Positions 47,578 to 57,094 are shown, counted from the first letter of the stretch. The stretch is 64,000 nucleotides of DNA from JAGOEY01 sp017997515 (GCA_026314275.1 CP111109.1:186001-250000); one strand, 5' to 3'. The notes: generated from the sequence alone by a model not told the origin. Translations and numbers: made by a program.

Positions 47578-47603
47578 TGTGGGCGGTCAAGCTGTTGCGC
47601 ATC

Positions 47604-48617
47604 TCAAAGACTTTTTACGAACTCGATCACATCCTTGACGGCTTGGTCTTTGGCACCACTATGTGAGGCAACCGTGAACCCTCGGCCATTACACGAGGCG
47701 AACGCCTTGTTCCATTCAGCCCATCCATTGATCGCAGTTCCAGATTTGTAGTCTCGTGCCTCCCCAAGACCTCCACCCTTTACGTCGGTCAGGAACACCT
47801 CGATTGAACAATTCTTTGCAGTTACGCCCTGCGGCAGATACGTGCGCGAAGTGCTGCCATCAAAACCGTGGAATGCATCGGGAAACACCTTCCACTTGAT
47901 GTTTGCGCCAGCCCGGTTCAACTCGGTGTAATAGGCCACGCATGCATCGGCAGGTGTGCCGTCATCTGCGCCACCCATCAATGCCAGCATCGGAGCCCGG
48001 TTGCTATTGCCTCGGTCAAAACGGAATCGTGTGTTGCAATTGCCCTGGTACAGCGGAATGTGCCCAGCGAATTTCAGATCGCCGGAGATGACCGCCTTGC
48101 GCACCATGTCCCAATAGGTTTCAAAAACCGCTGTTCCACCACGTGAGCCGCCCATGTGGAAGATGCGTTTCGCATCTATTTGCGGGTGAGTCGCCAACAG
48201 CTTCAAGCCATAGAGCGCATCAGCCACATTGGCGCTGACATCCACTTGGCCTTGGTTGTTGGTAGTGTTGTCAACGCCGCGAGGCTTGAAGCTGTCAATG
48301 ATGAACACGGCAATGCCAGCATTGTTCAACTCTTTGGCCCACACATCGTAGAGCTTGGCCGTGACGCCACCGCTGTCATGCGAGATCAGTACGGCGGGTA
48401 CTTTTCCGTTGGTGTTGCGAGGCATTAACAGGTCACCATAGACCTTGGCTGGCTTGGTGTTCTCCATCACCTTTCGGACAAACTGCCAGCGGTCCGGGGG
48501 CGTGATGGAATCGAATTCGACACGGCCACTTTGCCCGGCGCTCAAGTCATCAAAAGAAGCTGCTTGTACGGCAATTGCGCACGCAGCAAGGCAGAGTCCA
48601 AAAAGTATGCGTTTCAT
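47604..48617 (-). CDS. Secreted alpha/beta hydrolase (dienelactone hydrolase-like)
   Basis: 337 residues from ATG 48617 (MKRILFGLCLAACAIAVQAAS), with a clear Sec signal peptide cut after QAA. An alpha/beta hydrolase fold follows: VPAVLISHDSGGVTAKLYDVWA, the nucleophile in HMGGSRGGTAVFE (GxSxG), and a late His in FPDAFHGFDG. Dienelactone-hydrolase-like proteins act on esters or lactones; the substrate is unknown. Its GC content is visibly lower than its neighbours', and it interrupts the amiC-mutL synteny on the opposite strand, so it may be acquired. Confidence 0.86.
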   Translation of the reverse strand: MKRILFGLCLAACAIAVQAASFDDLSAGQSGRVEFDSITPPDRWQFVRKVMENTKPAKVYGDLLMPRNTNGKVPAVLISHDSGGVTAKLYDVWAKELNNAGIAVFIIDSFKPRGVDNTTNNQGQVDVSANVADALYGLKLLATHPQIDAKRIFHMGGSRGGTAVFETYWDMVRKAVISGDLKFAGHIPLYQGNCNTRFRFDRGNSNRAPMLALMGGADDGTPADACVAYYTELNRAGANIKWKVFPDAFHGFDGSTSRTYLPQGVTAKNCSIEVFLTDVKGGGLGEARDYKSGTAINGWAEWNKAFASCNGRGFTVASHSGAKDQAVKDVIEFVKSL

Positions 48618-48705
48618 AGCATTCTGCAAAAAAGTCGTTCGAATCAATACCCAACCAAACCCTAAACAGAAGACAACGTATCGCCGCAGCTGTGCCGAAT
48701 CCCTT

Positions 48706-49353
48706 TTATGCAGTGGGACTTGACCGGCTGCCCTTCCAGGCCCCCCAAATAGCGATCAGGCCAGGCACCAAAATCATCGCCCAGATGATTTTTTCAAGGT
48801 TCTCGCGCACCCAGGGGATATTGCCGAAAAAGAACCCGGCGGTCACGATGCCCAGCACCCAGATCAGTGCACCCGCCACGTTGAACAAGGTGAACTTGCC
48901 CCGGTCCATCGCCGCCACACCGGCCACAAACGGCGCGAACGTGCGGATGAAGGGCATAAAGCGCGCAAGGATCACGGTGATGCCGCCGTAACGCTCATAA
49001 AACCCGTGCGCCTGGTCAAACGCCTTCTTGTTGAAGAACTTTGAGTTCTCCCACTGGAACACCTTCGGCCCGAAGTAACGCCCGATCGCATAGTTGCACT
49101 GGTCACCCAGAATGGCCGCCACGATCAGCACGGCGCAGGCTATGGGGAAACTCAGCAGCCCCACACCCGCCAGCGCACCCACGATAAACAGCAGCGAATC
49201 ACCGGGCAGGAAGGGCATGACCACCACACCCGTCTCCACAAACACGATCAGGAACAGCAGCACATAAATCCAGGCACCGTACGCCACCACAAAGGCTTCG
49301 AGGTGTTTGTCGATGTGCAGGATGAAGTCGATAAGAAAGTGGACGATTTCCAA
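48706..49353 (-). CDS. DedA family membrane protein
   Basis: 215 residues with several hydrophobic helices and the DedA/SNARE-associated signature: PFLPGDSLLFIVGALAG, GDQCNYAIGRYFGPKVF, FNKKAFDQAHGFYERYGGITVILARFMPFIRTFAPFVAG. The last arginine-rich stretch is the conserved functional region. DedA proteins act in lipid-carrier recycling and membrane homeostasis, for example undecaprenyl phosphate transport in some members. Transcribed divergently from mutL. Confidence 0.93.
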   Translation of the reverse strand: MEIVHFLIDFILHIDKHLEAFVVAYGAWIYVLLFLIVFVETGVVVMPFLPGDSLLFIVGALAGVGLLSFPIACAVLIVAAILGDQCNYAIGRYFGPKVFQWENSKFFNKKAFDQAHGFYERYGGITVILARFMPFIRTFAPFVAGVAAMDRGKFTLFNVAGALIWVLGIVTAGFFFGNIPWVRENLEKIIWAMILVPGLIAIWGAWKGSRSSPTA

Positions 49354-49450
49354 AACGTGCAGGCCTCTGTGAATGGGTGGAACCGGGGGAGAAATGTTCC
49401 AAGACCCCGGGCGGGCGCTACTTTAACCGCACTATCTAGAATCCACGGCC

Positions 49451-51310
49451 ATGACCCTAGACACTGCCCGCCGCCCGATCCGTGACCTGCCCGACGAACT
49501 TATCAGCCAGATCGCAGCGGGTGAAGTGGTGGAGCGCCCGGCCTCGGTGGTGCGGGAGCTGGTGGACAACGCACTCGACGCGGGTGCCACGCAGGTCACC
49601 GTGCGGCTGCTGGCCGGCGGCGTGCGCCTGATTGCGGTGGAAGACGACGGCGACGGCATTCCGCAGGACGAGTTGCCCGTGGCCCTGCGCCGCCACGCCA
49701 CCAGCAAGATCAGCAACCTGACCGACCTGGAAACCGTGGCCACCATGGGTTTTCGGGGCGAGGCACTGGCTGCCATCAGCTCCGTTTCTGACATGGCACT
49801 GCTGTCGCGCACGGCCAGCCAGGCCACCGCGTTTTTACTCGACGCGCGCAGCGGCGAGCTGCGCCCCGTGGCGCGCAGCACCGGCACCACGGTGGAGGTG
49901 AAAGAGCTGTTTTTCTCGACCCCCGCGCGCCGCAAATTCCTGAAAACCGACGCCACCGAACTCGCCCACTGCGTGGAAGCCGTGCGCCGCCACGCGCTGG
50001 CCCGGCCCGACGTGGGTTTTGCCATCTGGCACGAAGGCAAACTCGTTGAGCAATGGCGTGCCAGTTTTGTGCCCGGCCAAGGCGAAATACAAGATGCTCT
50101 GGCCCGTCGTTTGGCGGATGTGCTGGGTGAAGACTTCGTCGAGCAGTCGGTCGCCGTGTCGCACCGCGAAGGTGCCGTCACCGTCACCGGCCGCGCTGGT
50201 CTGCCCGACGCCGCCCGCTCGCGGGCCGACCACCAGTATTCGTACGTCAACGGCCGTTTTGTGCGCGACAAGGTGCTGACTCACGCCGCCCGCAGCGCCT
50301 ACGAAGACGTGTTGCATGGCCACCGCCAGCCCGTGTATGCGCTGTATGTCGAGATCGACCCGGCGCGGGTGGACGTGAACGTACACCCCACCAAGATCGA
50401 GGTGCGCTTTCGCGACAGCCGCGAGGTGCACCAGGCTGTGCGCCACGCGGTTGAAAACGCGCTGGCTGCGCCCCGGGCGGCGGCTTTGGCTGCGGCGCAG
50501 GCGACACAAGTGGAGTTGCCCGGTGCAACTCCCGCAGCAGTTGAAGGTTTCAGCAGCCCGTTTTATGAACAAAATAGTGCTCCAGCGCCCGCTTGGCGGG
50601 CGCAAGCAGCTATACATTTTGAAGCACCCGAGGTGGGCCACCGTGTCAACGACCTGCAGGCCTTGTGGGGCACACCGGCCCCCGCCGCTGACCGTCCCGC
50701 GTCCACGCCGGCACCCGACACCATCTGGCCCCTGGGCCGTGCCGTCGCCCAGTTACACGGCGTGTACATCCTGGCCGAAAACAGCCACGGCATGGTCATT
50801 GTGGACATGCACGCGGCCCACGAACGCATCGTCTACGAACGCCTGAAAGCGCAGGTTGATGGCGACGCGCGTATTGCCAGCCAGCCGCTGCTGATCCCCG
50901 CCACCTTTGCCGCCACACCGCATGAAGTGGCCACCGCCGAGGCGTCCACCGACGTGCTGGCCATGCTGGGCCTGGAAGTGGTGCCGTTTTCGCCCAAAAC
51001 CCTGGCCGTGCGCGCCGTGCCCACCACCCTGGCGCAGGGCGACCCGGTGGAGCTGGCCCGCAGCGTGCTGGCCGAGCTGGCCCAGCACGACGCCAGCACC
51101 GTGGTGCAACGCGCGCGCAACGAAATCCTGGGCACCATGGCCTGCCACGGCGCGGTGCGGGCGAACCGCAAACTCACCCTCGACGAGATGAATGCCCTGC
51201 TGCGCCAGATGGAGGTGACCGACCGCTCCGACCAGTGCAACCACGGCCGCCCCACCTGGCGGCAGCTCAGCATGCGGGAGCTGGACGCTTTGTTCTTGCG
51301 CGGGCGTTGA
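49451..51310 (+). CDS. mutL: DNA mismatch repair protein MutL
   Basis: 619 residues. The GHKL ATPase domain shows LPDELISQIAAGEVVERPASV, ELVDNALDAGATQV, DDGDGIP and TMGFRGEALAAISSVS. The C-terminal dimerisation domain has AAHERIVYERLK, ACHGAVRANRKL and CNHGRPTWRQLS. No endonuclease DQHA(x)2E(x)4E motif is evident; the equivalent is VDMHAAHERIVYE, as in the non-nuclease E. coli type. The linker at 50561-50623 is formed by a family A repeat. MutL couples MutS recognition to MutH-like or helicase steps. Confidence 0.97.
   Translation: MTLDTARRPIRDLPDELISQIAAGEVVERPASVVRELVDNALDAGATQVTVRLLAGGVRLIAVEDDGDGIPQDELPVALRRHATSKISNLTDLETVATMGFRGEALAAISSVSDMALLSRTASQATAFLLDARSGELRPVARSTGTTVEVKELFFSTPARRKFLKTDATELAHCVEAVRRHALARPDVGFAIWHEGKLVEQWRASFVPGQGEIQDALARRLADVLGEDFVEQSVAVSHREGAVTVTGRAGLPDAARSRADHQYSYVNGRFVRDKVLTHAARSAYEDVLHGHRQPVYALYVEIDPARVDVNVHPTKIEVRFRDSREVHQAVRHAVENALAAPRAAALAAAQATQVELPGATPAAVEGFSSPFYEQNSAPAPAWRAQAAIHFEAPEVGHRVNDLQALWGTPAPAADRPASTPAPDTIWPLGRAVAQLHGVYILAENSHGMVIVDMHAAHERIVYERLKAQVDGDARIASQPLLIPATFAATPHEVATAEASTDVLAMLGLEVVPFSPKTLAVRAVPTTLAQGDPVELARSVLAELAQHDASTVVQRARNEILGTMACHGAVRANRKLTLDEMNALLRQMEVTDRSDQCNHGRPTWRQLSMRELDALFLRGR
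50561..50623 (+). repeat. Palindromic dispersed repeat (family A) in the mutL linker
   Basis: TTTATGAACAAAATAGTGCT, CCAGCGCCCGCTTGGCGGGC and GCAAGCAGCTATACATTTTG, sense to mutL, read through as EQNSAPAPAWRAQAAIHFE between the ATPase and dimerisation domains. Confidence 0.8.
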
Positions 51311-51357
51311 AGGCTTGAACAACGCCTTTTGGGCGAATCCACCAAGTCTTTCGCAGT

Positions 51358-51458
51358 GCACCAGCATGTGCTGCTGGCCGCCCCAATAACGCACCAAAAC
51401 ACTGCGAATTTTTCTCGCAACGGCCAAACACGCACCAAACACGGGCGATTGCGCACCA
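51358..51458 (+). promoter_or_regulatory. GCACCA direct repeats upstream of gdhA
   Basis: GCACCA occurs at 51358, 51391, 51432 and 51453. The last three are spaced 41 and 21 bp, close to whole helical turns. TGACATAAT at 51485-51492 is a possible extended -10. Binding by a nitrogen regulator (NtrC half-site is TGCACC-like) is a guess. Confidence 0.4.
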
Positions 51459-51543
51459 ATTTCGGTATGACGGCATAACTTTTTGACATAATTCTATGTT
51501 GCGACGCCGCACCATTTGTCATTAAAGAAAGTCCCTTACAGCC

Positions 51544-52887
51544 ATGAAGTACGAGTCCGTAGAGCATTTCCTTGAACAAGTTGCCCTCCGCAACCCCGGT
51601 CAGCCCGAATTCATCCAGGCGGTGACGGAAGTCATGGAAAGTCTGTGGCCCTTCATCCAGAAGAACCCGCGTTACGCCGAACACGGCCTGCTCGACCGGC
51701 TGGTGGAGCCCGAACGCATCGTCATGTTCCGCGTCACCTGGACCGACGACCACGGCGCCGTTCACGTCAACCGTGGCTACCGCGTGCAGCAAAGCATGGC
51801 CATCGGCCCGTACAAGGGCGGCCTGCGTTTTCACCCGTCGGTCAACCTGTCGGTGCTCAAGTTCCTGGCGTTTGAACAAACCTTCAAGAACGCACTGACC
51901 ACGCTGCCCATGGGCGGCGGCAAGGGCGGCTCCGACTTCGACCCCAAGGGCAAAAGCTCGGCCGAAGTCATGCGTTTTTGCCAGGCATTCATCTCCGAAC
52001 TGTTCCGCCATGTGGGCCCCGACACCGACGTGCCAGCGGGCGACATCGGCGTGGGCGGGCGTGAAGTCGGCTTCATGGCGGGCATGTACAAAAAGCTGTC
52101 CAACAGCGCGGCCTGTGTGTTTACGGGCAAGGGCCTGTCGTTCGGCGGCTCCCTGATCCGCCCCGAAGCCACCGGCTACGGCACCGTGTACTTTGCGCAG
52201 GAAATGCTGAAGACACGCGGCCAGTCGTTTGAAGGCAAAACCGTGTCCGTGTCCGGCTCGGGCAACGTGGCGCAGTACGCGGTCGAAAAAGCCATGGCGC
52301 TGGGCGCCAAGGTGGTCACCGTGTCGGACTCCAGCGGCACGGTGTACGACAAGGACGGCTTCACTACGGAAAAGCTGGCCACGCTGATGGACATCAAGAA
52401 CCACAAATACGGCCGCGTGAACGACTACGCCGCACTGGTGGGCGCCGAGTTCATGCCCGGCAAAACGCCTTGGCACATTGCCGTGGACATCGCCCTGCCC
52501 TGCGCCACCCAGAACGAACTGAGCGCTGCCGACGCCGCCATGCTGATCAAAAACGGCGTGGTGTGTGTGGCCGAAGGCGCCAACATGCCAGCCACCATCG
52601 AAGCCGCCAAAGCCTTTGAGGCCGCAGGTGTGTTGTACGCGCCCGGCAAGGCGTCGAACGCAGGTGGCGTGGCCACCTCGGGTCTGGAAATGAGCCAGAA
52701 CGCGGCCCGCTTGTCGTGGCCCGTGGAAGAGGTGGACGCGCGCCTGCTGCAAATCATGCAAGGCATCCACGCCGCCTGCCTGAAGTACGGCCAGCGTGCC
52801 GACGGCAGCGTGAGTTACATCGACGGTGCCAACGTGGCCGGGTTTGTGAAGATTGCGGACGCCATGCTGGCGCAAGGCATAACCTGA
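51544..52887 (+). CDS. gdhA: NADP-specific glutamate dehydrogenase
   Basis: 447 residues, the hexameric GdhA size. Conserved segments are GPYKGGLRFHPSVNLSVLKF, LPMGGGKGGSDFDPKGKS (catalytic lysines), PAGDIGVGGREVGFM, ATGYGTVYFAQEML and VSVSGSGNVAQYAVEKA (the Rossmann motif is GSGNVA), consistent with NADP use. It aminates 2-oxoglutarate to glutamate. A spaced series of GCACCA repeats precedes it. It lies between mutL and the accessory block. Confidence 0.97.
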   Translation: MKYESVEHFLEQVALRNPGQPEFIQAVTEVMESLWPFIQKNPRYAEHGLLDRLVEPERIVMFRVTWTDDHGAVHVNRGYRVQQSMAIGPYKGGLRFHPSVNLSVLKFLAFEQTFKNALTTLPMGGGKGGSDFDPKGKSSAEVMRFCQAFISELFRHVGPDTDVPAGDIGVGGREVGFMAGMYKKLSNSAACVFTGKGLSFGGSLIRPEATGYGTVYFAQEMLKTRGQSFEGKTVSVSGSGNVAQYAVEKAMALGAKVVTVSDSSGTVYDKDGFTTEKLATLMDIKNHKYGRVNDYAALVGAEFMPGKTPWHIAVDIALPCATQNELSAADAAMLIKNGVVCVAEGANMPATIEAAKAFEAAGVLYAPGKASNAGGVATSGLEMSQNAARLSWPVEEVDARLLQIMQGIHAACLKYGQRADGSVSYIDGANVAGFVKIADAMLAQGIT

Positions 52888-52900
52888 TCTGGTGATCTGA

Positions 52901-53002
52901 GTACACCCCCAGGCTGCGCGGACTTCGTTCCGCTGCGCCAACCCCCTTGCAGGGGGCAACACCAGTGGACTGGCAAAGCCAGATCCACGGTGTTTGCTGG
53001 AA
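52901..53002 (+). repeat. Three-hairpin 3'-end repeat (family B), after gdhA
   Basis: GTACACCCCCAGGCTGCGC, CCCCCTTGCAGGGGG, CTGGCAAAGCCAG and CCACGGTGTTTGCTGGA, 13 bp after the gdhA stop. It is almost identical to the bamC copy. Confidence 0.85.
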
Positions 53003-53175
53003 GGGCGCTCGCGTTGCACGCTTGCGCTGACAGCGGGGATGGCTGGGGTTACTGGGGGTTAGCAGGCACTGAACGTGCTTGCGAGGGGTGAGGCAAATCC
53101 TGTTCAAAACGTAAGCATTCTTGTCAAAAATGCTGCTCTGCGAACTTATTCAACCCGCCCTACTCCATTAAAGGC

Positions 53176-54150
53176 ATGAAACGCTGGCCCTTTATTACTT
53201 CCATTACGCTTGCGCTGGGCATCACAGCGGGTTGTGCTTCGCTGGACGACAAGCAGCGCGAGTGGATTTTTCAGCCGAGTGACCGCGCGTGGGGCAACAG
53301 CGCGGCAGAAGCCGAAGGCATGCAGGACGTGTGGATCGACTTCCCATCGCGCATCACGGGCGAGAAAGCGCGTCTGCACGCCCTGTGGCTCACCGCCGAC
53401 CAGCCCGCAGCGCAGGACGGCCCGGCCGCACTCATGTCCGCCGTGGGCCAGCAGTCCACCGCAATCCTTCCGAACCTGCCCAATCTGGTCAAACCGGCCA
53501 ACGTGGCCAACTTGGCACTCCCACCGGCATCGGCACAAACACCCATCCTGCTGTACCTGCACGGCGCGCGCTTCAACGTTGCGGGCTCCGCCGGGCGTAT
53601 CCGGCGCATGGAACAAATGGGGTTCTCGGTGCTGGCTATTGACTACCGAGGTTTTGGCAAAAGCAGCGCAGGCCTGCCATCCGAACAAACCGCCGCCGAA
53701 GACGCCCGCGCCGCCTGGGACTGGCTGGCCCGTGAATACCCCGGCCGCCCGCGTTACATCTTTGGCCACTCGCTCGGCGGTGCCATTGCCATCGACCTGG
53801 CGGCCAAGGTCAAGGACGAAAAAGGCGTGATGGTTGAAGGCACCTTCACCAGCATTCCCGACGTGGTCAGCAGCTACAAATGGGGCTGGTTGCCGGTGTC
53901 CATGCTGATCACCCAGCGTTTCGAGTCGGTCAACAAGGTAAACCAGATCGGCTCGCCCCTGCTGGTGGTGCACGGCTCGGACGACACCACCATCCCCGCC
54001 GACCTGGGCCGCAAACTCTTCGACAAAGCGACGGGGCGCAAGCAGTTTGTTTTGGTGGAAGGTGGGTCCCACTTCAACACCAACGCGGTGGGCAAAAGCC
54101 AATACCAGCGGGCTTTGCAGGAGCTTTTTGGGCTGCAGGCCAGGCTGTAG
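53176..54150 (+). CDS. Alpha/beta hydrolase lipoprotein
   Basis: 324 residues with a lipoprotein signal (ITLALGITAGCASLDD, lipidated Cys20). The alpha/beta hydrolase core has ILLYLHGARFNVAGSAGRI (oxyanion HG), VLAIDYRGFGKSSAGLPSE, the nucleophile in IFGHSLGGAIAIDLA (GHSLGG), Asp in VVHGSDDTTIPAD and His in VEGGSHFNTN. Proteins of this type, related to bem46-like hydrolases, are envelope-bound esterases or peptidases of unknown substrate. It follows the gdhA repeat. Confidence 0.9.
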   Translation: MKRWPFITSITLALGITAGCASLDDKQREWIFQPSDRAWGNSAAEAEGMQDVWIDFPSRITGEKARLHALWLTADQPAAQDGPAALMSAVGQQSTAILPNLPNLVKPANVANLALPPASAQTPILLYLHGARFNVAGSAGRIRRMEQMGFSVLAIDYRGFGKSSAGLPSEQTAAEDARAAWDWLAREYPGRPRYIFGHSLGGAIAIDLAAKVKDEKGVMVEGTFTSIPDVVSSYKWGWLPVSMLITQRFESVNKVNQIGSPLLVVHGSDDTTIPADLGRKLFDKATGRKQFVLVEGGSHFNTNAVGKSQYQRALQELFGLQARL

Positions 54151-54594
54151 GCGGGGGTTGGTTTAGAGTGCGCTGCAATCTCTGTGGCGAGGCATTCGTT
54201 GGTGCTGGTTCGTTTTCAGAATAACCGCCACTTCATTGTGAGTTGCGGCTTAGGCGGTGAGCTAGTTCGACGCTCATGGCCGGAGATCAATACCATCAGC
54301 TTGGTGTGCTGATGTATTGGCGACAACTCAAAGAGTGTTTTACGAAGTTGAGCTCAATGACAGATTTGCAGCGGTTGCGGTCCTTAGCGGCACAAGGCCG
54401 AACCCACGCTCCATGGCATAAAGCGGTCGCAGGCCATTGCGACGGCGTAGCGCACAGTTTTCCGAAACTGGAGGTCTGGTGGGCCGCAGTGCCCCAATGG
54501 CAGAAACCGACCGGGTATTGTTACGACTGAGCTACTCTCAACTGATAAGGTCATCGGGCAGCTTAGAAGATTCAACGTAGCCCCCAAGGGACTC
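54151..54594. other. About 440 bases without a recognised gene
   Basis: No reading frame here has a ribosome site or recognisable product; the 84-residue frame at 54276 looks accidental. GC is lower than the flanks and there is no repeat of families A, B or C. It marks the left border of the accessory block and may be degraded sequence. Confidence 0.55.
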
Positions 54595-55247
54595 TCAGTC
54601 ATGCAGATGTTCGGCCACAAACTGGCGAAAAATTCCCATGGCAGGCGCTTCAGTGCGGTCGGCCAGGGTAACGAACGCAAAGCGTGCGCCCTCATTCAAC
54701 GCCGGAGTGATGGGCAACTCCACCAAGCTACCGTTAGCGATGGCTTCACGCGCGGGGCTGACGAGGCCGAGGAACACCGCGTCACTGCCGTGTACCGCGT
54801 GTAGCAAACTGCTGACATCGTTGCAGCGCAGGGTCACCGCGACCTGGGGATCCGCTGCGGGTCCATAGCGGGTGATCAGAAGACGTGCCAACTCCGGATT
54901 GAGTGAAGTCGACGCTAACGGATAGCGTTGGAGGTGTGCAAATGTAATGGGGGTGTTGAGTTTGGCAAGGGGGTGACCCACGCGACAGATGAAACCACCG
55001 CGCATTTGGCCCAAATCTTCGATCAACAGGTCATCAGCTGGCGTGACGCTGCGTAGATCCACGACCAGTGCGTCGAATCCACGTTCGCGCAAGCGCCTGG
55101 TCTGCAACTCGGGGGGACCGGATTCGAGGCTGACCTGCACTCTTGGATGCATGCAGGCCATGTAACGCAGAAAGGGCTGCATCAGCAGTGCAGTAGGCCC
55201 CGAGCCGAGCCCAATGCGAATGACCCCCAAGTAGCCCTCTTGCAATA

Positions 55248-56726
55248 GCTGTGCGGGGAGTGTCAGGATTTCTGTGTGTGAGGCGGTTTCAGAAATTGGC
55301 TGTTGGGTAAATTCTATTTTGATTCAGGCCCCTGCCAGGCCGCCGGAGGCCCCCCGGTTGAGCCCTGTATCCAGGGTTCCACCCCTGTCATTTCACACCC
55401 CCATAGGTGGGCTGTGTGAATCGGTCTTCGTACAGTATTGCAAACTGGTTCATCGCTGATTTCCAGTGGTTGGCCGCCCGTCCCCAGTCCTCGGTGATGT
55501 TGCGCAGCGCCAGCCAGATCAGCTTGGTGGCAGCGTCATCACTGGGGAAGTGTCCACGCGTCTTGATGATCTTGCGCAGCCTCGCATTCACGCTCTCAAT
55601 CGCGTTGGTCGTGTAGATCACGCGCCTCACCTCGGGCGGGAAGGCGAAGAACGGGATGACCCTGTCCCAGGCCCTGCGCCACGCCCCCGCGACGGTGGGG
55701 AACTTCTGACCCCAGGGCCCAGCCTCAAACGCGTTCAGCTCGCTCTCAGCGGCTTCGGCATTTACTGCCGTGTAGATCGGCTTGATGGCCGCCGCCAGCG
55801 CTTTGCGATCCTTCCAACTGGCAAAGTCCAGGCTGTTCCTGATCAGGTGCACGATGCAGGTCTGCAGCGTCGTGGCCGGGAACACCGTGCCCAGCGCTTC
55901 TGGCATGCCTTTGAGTCCGTCGGTGACGGCGATCAGGATGTCATGAACCCCGCGGGTCTTCAGGTCGTTGAACACTTTCATCCAGAACTTTGCACCCTCT
56001 GTGTTCTCGATCCAGATGCCAAGAATGTCGCGGCTGCCGTCGGGAAGTACGCCCAGGGCCAGATACACGGCCTTGGAGCGCACCACGCCGTCCTCACGGA
56101 TCTTGACCCGCAGCGCGTCGAAGAAGACGACCGGGTACATGGACTCCAGTGGGCGGCTTTGCCAGGCCGTTACCTCGCTCATCACGGCGTCGGTGACACT
56201 GCTGATCAGATCGGGGGAGACGTCCACCGCGTACATCTCGGCCAGAAAGCCTTGGATCTCGCGCACGGTCATGCCGCGTGCGTACATGGCGATGATCTTG
56301 TCGTCAAAGCCGGTAAAACGGCGTTCGTGCTTGCCGATGAGCTGGGGCTCGAACGTGCCCTCGCGGTCACGCGGGACGTCGATGCGCAGGGCACCGGTAT
56401 CGGTCAGCACCGTCTTGGCGCTCTTGCCGTTGCGGTGGTTTGCAGGCGCTCCTTCGGGTTTGGCTTGGCCGCTTGCGTAGCCCAGGTGGTGGCTCATCTC
56501 GGCACCCAGGGCTCGCTCAAGAACGGACTTCTTGAATTGCTGGAAGATGCCTTCCAGCTCGGCTGGCGTCACTGGCCCGGGAATGAGTTGTTCAAGTAAC
56601 TCGACTGAGAAGTGTGGCGTTGCCGCCGTGCCCGCCGCAGCGGTGGTCTTTGTCTTGCTTGGCATTCATGCTCCTTGTTGACATGCTATGCCTCACACAC
56701 AAACTTTCTGACAGGCTCGCTGTGCG
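55248..56726 (-). mobile_element. IS256-family insertion sequence with 8-bp target duplication
   Basis: The element spans 55256-56718 (1463 bp). The duplication GCTGTGCG occurs at 55248-55255 and 56719-56726. Terminal inverted repeats of 29 bp match at 22 positions, sharing TGTCAG near the outer ends and TGTGTGTGAGGC at the inner ends. Length, 8-bp duplication and transposase type all fit IS256. It is intact and could still move. Confidence 0.93.
55388..56665 (-). CDS. IS256-family (Mutator-type) transposase
   Basis: 425 residues, full length for the family. The DDE residues are in YPVVFFDALRVKIREDG (first Asp), ILIAVTDGLKGMPEALG (second Asp) and IYTTNAIESVNARLRK (Glu). LQTCIVHLIRNSLDF is the conserved C/H signature. 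FEPQLIGKHERRFTGFDDKII and YARGMTVREIQGFLAEMYAV are also typical. No frameshift is seen, so the enzyme is probably active. It is transcribed in the same direction as the interrupted lysR. Confidence 0.97.
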   Translation of the reverse strand: MPSKTKTTAAAGTAATPHFSVELLEQLIPGPVTPAELEGIFQQFKKSVLERALGAEMSHHLGYASGQAKPEGAPANHRNGKSAKTVLTDTGALRIDVPRDREGTFEPQLIGKHERRFTGFDDKIIAMYARGMTVREIQGFLAEMYAVDVSPDLISSVTDAVMSEVTAWQSRPLESMYPVVFFDALRVKIREDGVVRSKAVYLALGVLPDGSRDILGIWIENTEGAKFWMKVFNDLKTRGVHDILIAVTDGLKGMPEALGTVFPATTLQTCIVHLIRNSLDFASWKDRKALAAAIKPIYTAVNAEAAESELNAFEAGPWGQKFPTVAGAWRRAWDRVIPFFAFPPEVRRVIYTTNAIESVNARLRKIIKTRGHFPSDDAATKLIWLALRNITEDWGRAANHWKSAMNQFAILYEDRFTQPTYGGVK

Positions 56727-56992
56727 CTGCGTTTTAGCTCAACGGCATCCAGCACCATGCGGCGCGCCCGGCTTGCAACGGTCTGGCCGAACGGCGTCAA
56801 CTCGTTGCGCTTGCCCATTCGGTCGATCAGACGTGCTCCGAGGTCGTCTTCGAGGGTCTGAATGCTGCGACTCAGGGCGGACTGGGTGATGTGGCACCGC
56901 TCCGCGGCGCGGCTGAACGAACCGGTGTCCGCCACAGCCAGCAGGTACTCCAGATGGCGCAGGTTCATTTCCTCTGTCGCATGAGTTTTTTG

Positions 56993-57018
56993 AATGCATT
57001 CCGAATAAATTATGCATT
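56993..57018. promoter_or_regulatory. Putative LysR operator between lysR and the MHS transporter
   Basis: AATGCAT (56993-56999) and ATGCATT (57012-57018) form a perfect 7-bp inverted repeat with a 12-bp spacer in the divergent promoter region. A symmetrical AT-rich site of this kind upstream of the operon is where LysR proteins bind. A second candidate, ATTCATATGAT, lies at 57036-57046. Confidence 0.5.
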
Positions 57019-57094
57019 AGACGTATTTGATCACGATTCATATGATTTCGCACGCTGTCGTCCAGGGCAGCAGCAATCATCCGGAGACAAATTC

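Larger units (their letters stand above)
54595..56968 (-). pseudogene. LysR-type transcriptional regulator split by an IS256-family insertion
   Basis: The N-terminal part (56968 down to 56719) encodes the winged helix: MNLRHLEYLLAVADTGSFSRA, CHITQSALSRSIQTLEDDLG. The effector-binding part resumes at 55247 and ends at 54595 (LLQEGYLGVIRIGLGSGPTA; VEHLHD-like end FRQFVAEHLHD). Removing the IS and one target copy joins the parts in frame as ELKRSAQLLQEGYLGVIR, giving 300 residues, the usual LysR length. It is divergent from the transporter/amidohydrolase/glutaminase operon, its probable target. In the present state only a 91-residue DNA-binding fragment could be made, and the C-terminal half has an internal ATG only at 55245. 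Confidence 0.95.

Noticed and set aside
50833..53019. Minus-strand open frame of 728 codons opposite mutL and gdhA
   Set aside because: Covers two certain genes antisense and an intergenic repeat; no family resemblance.
54276..54530. 84-codon open frame
   Set aside because: No ribosome site, no recognisable features and unusual composition; not supported as a gene.
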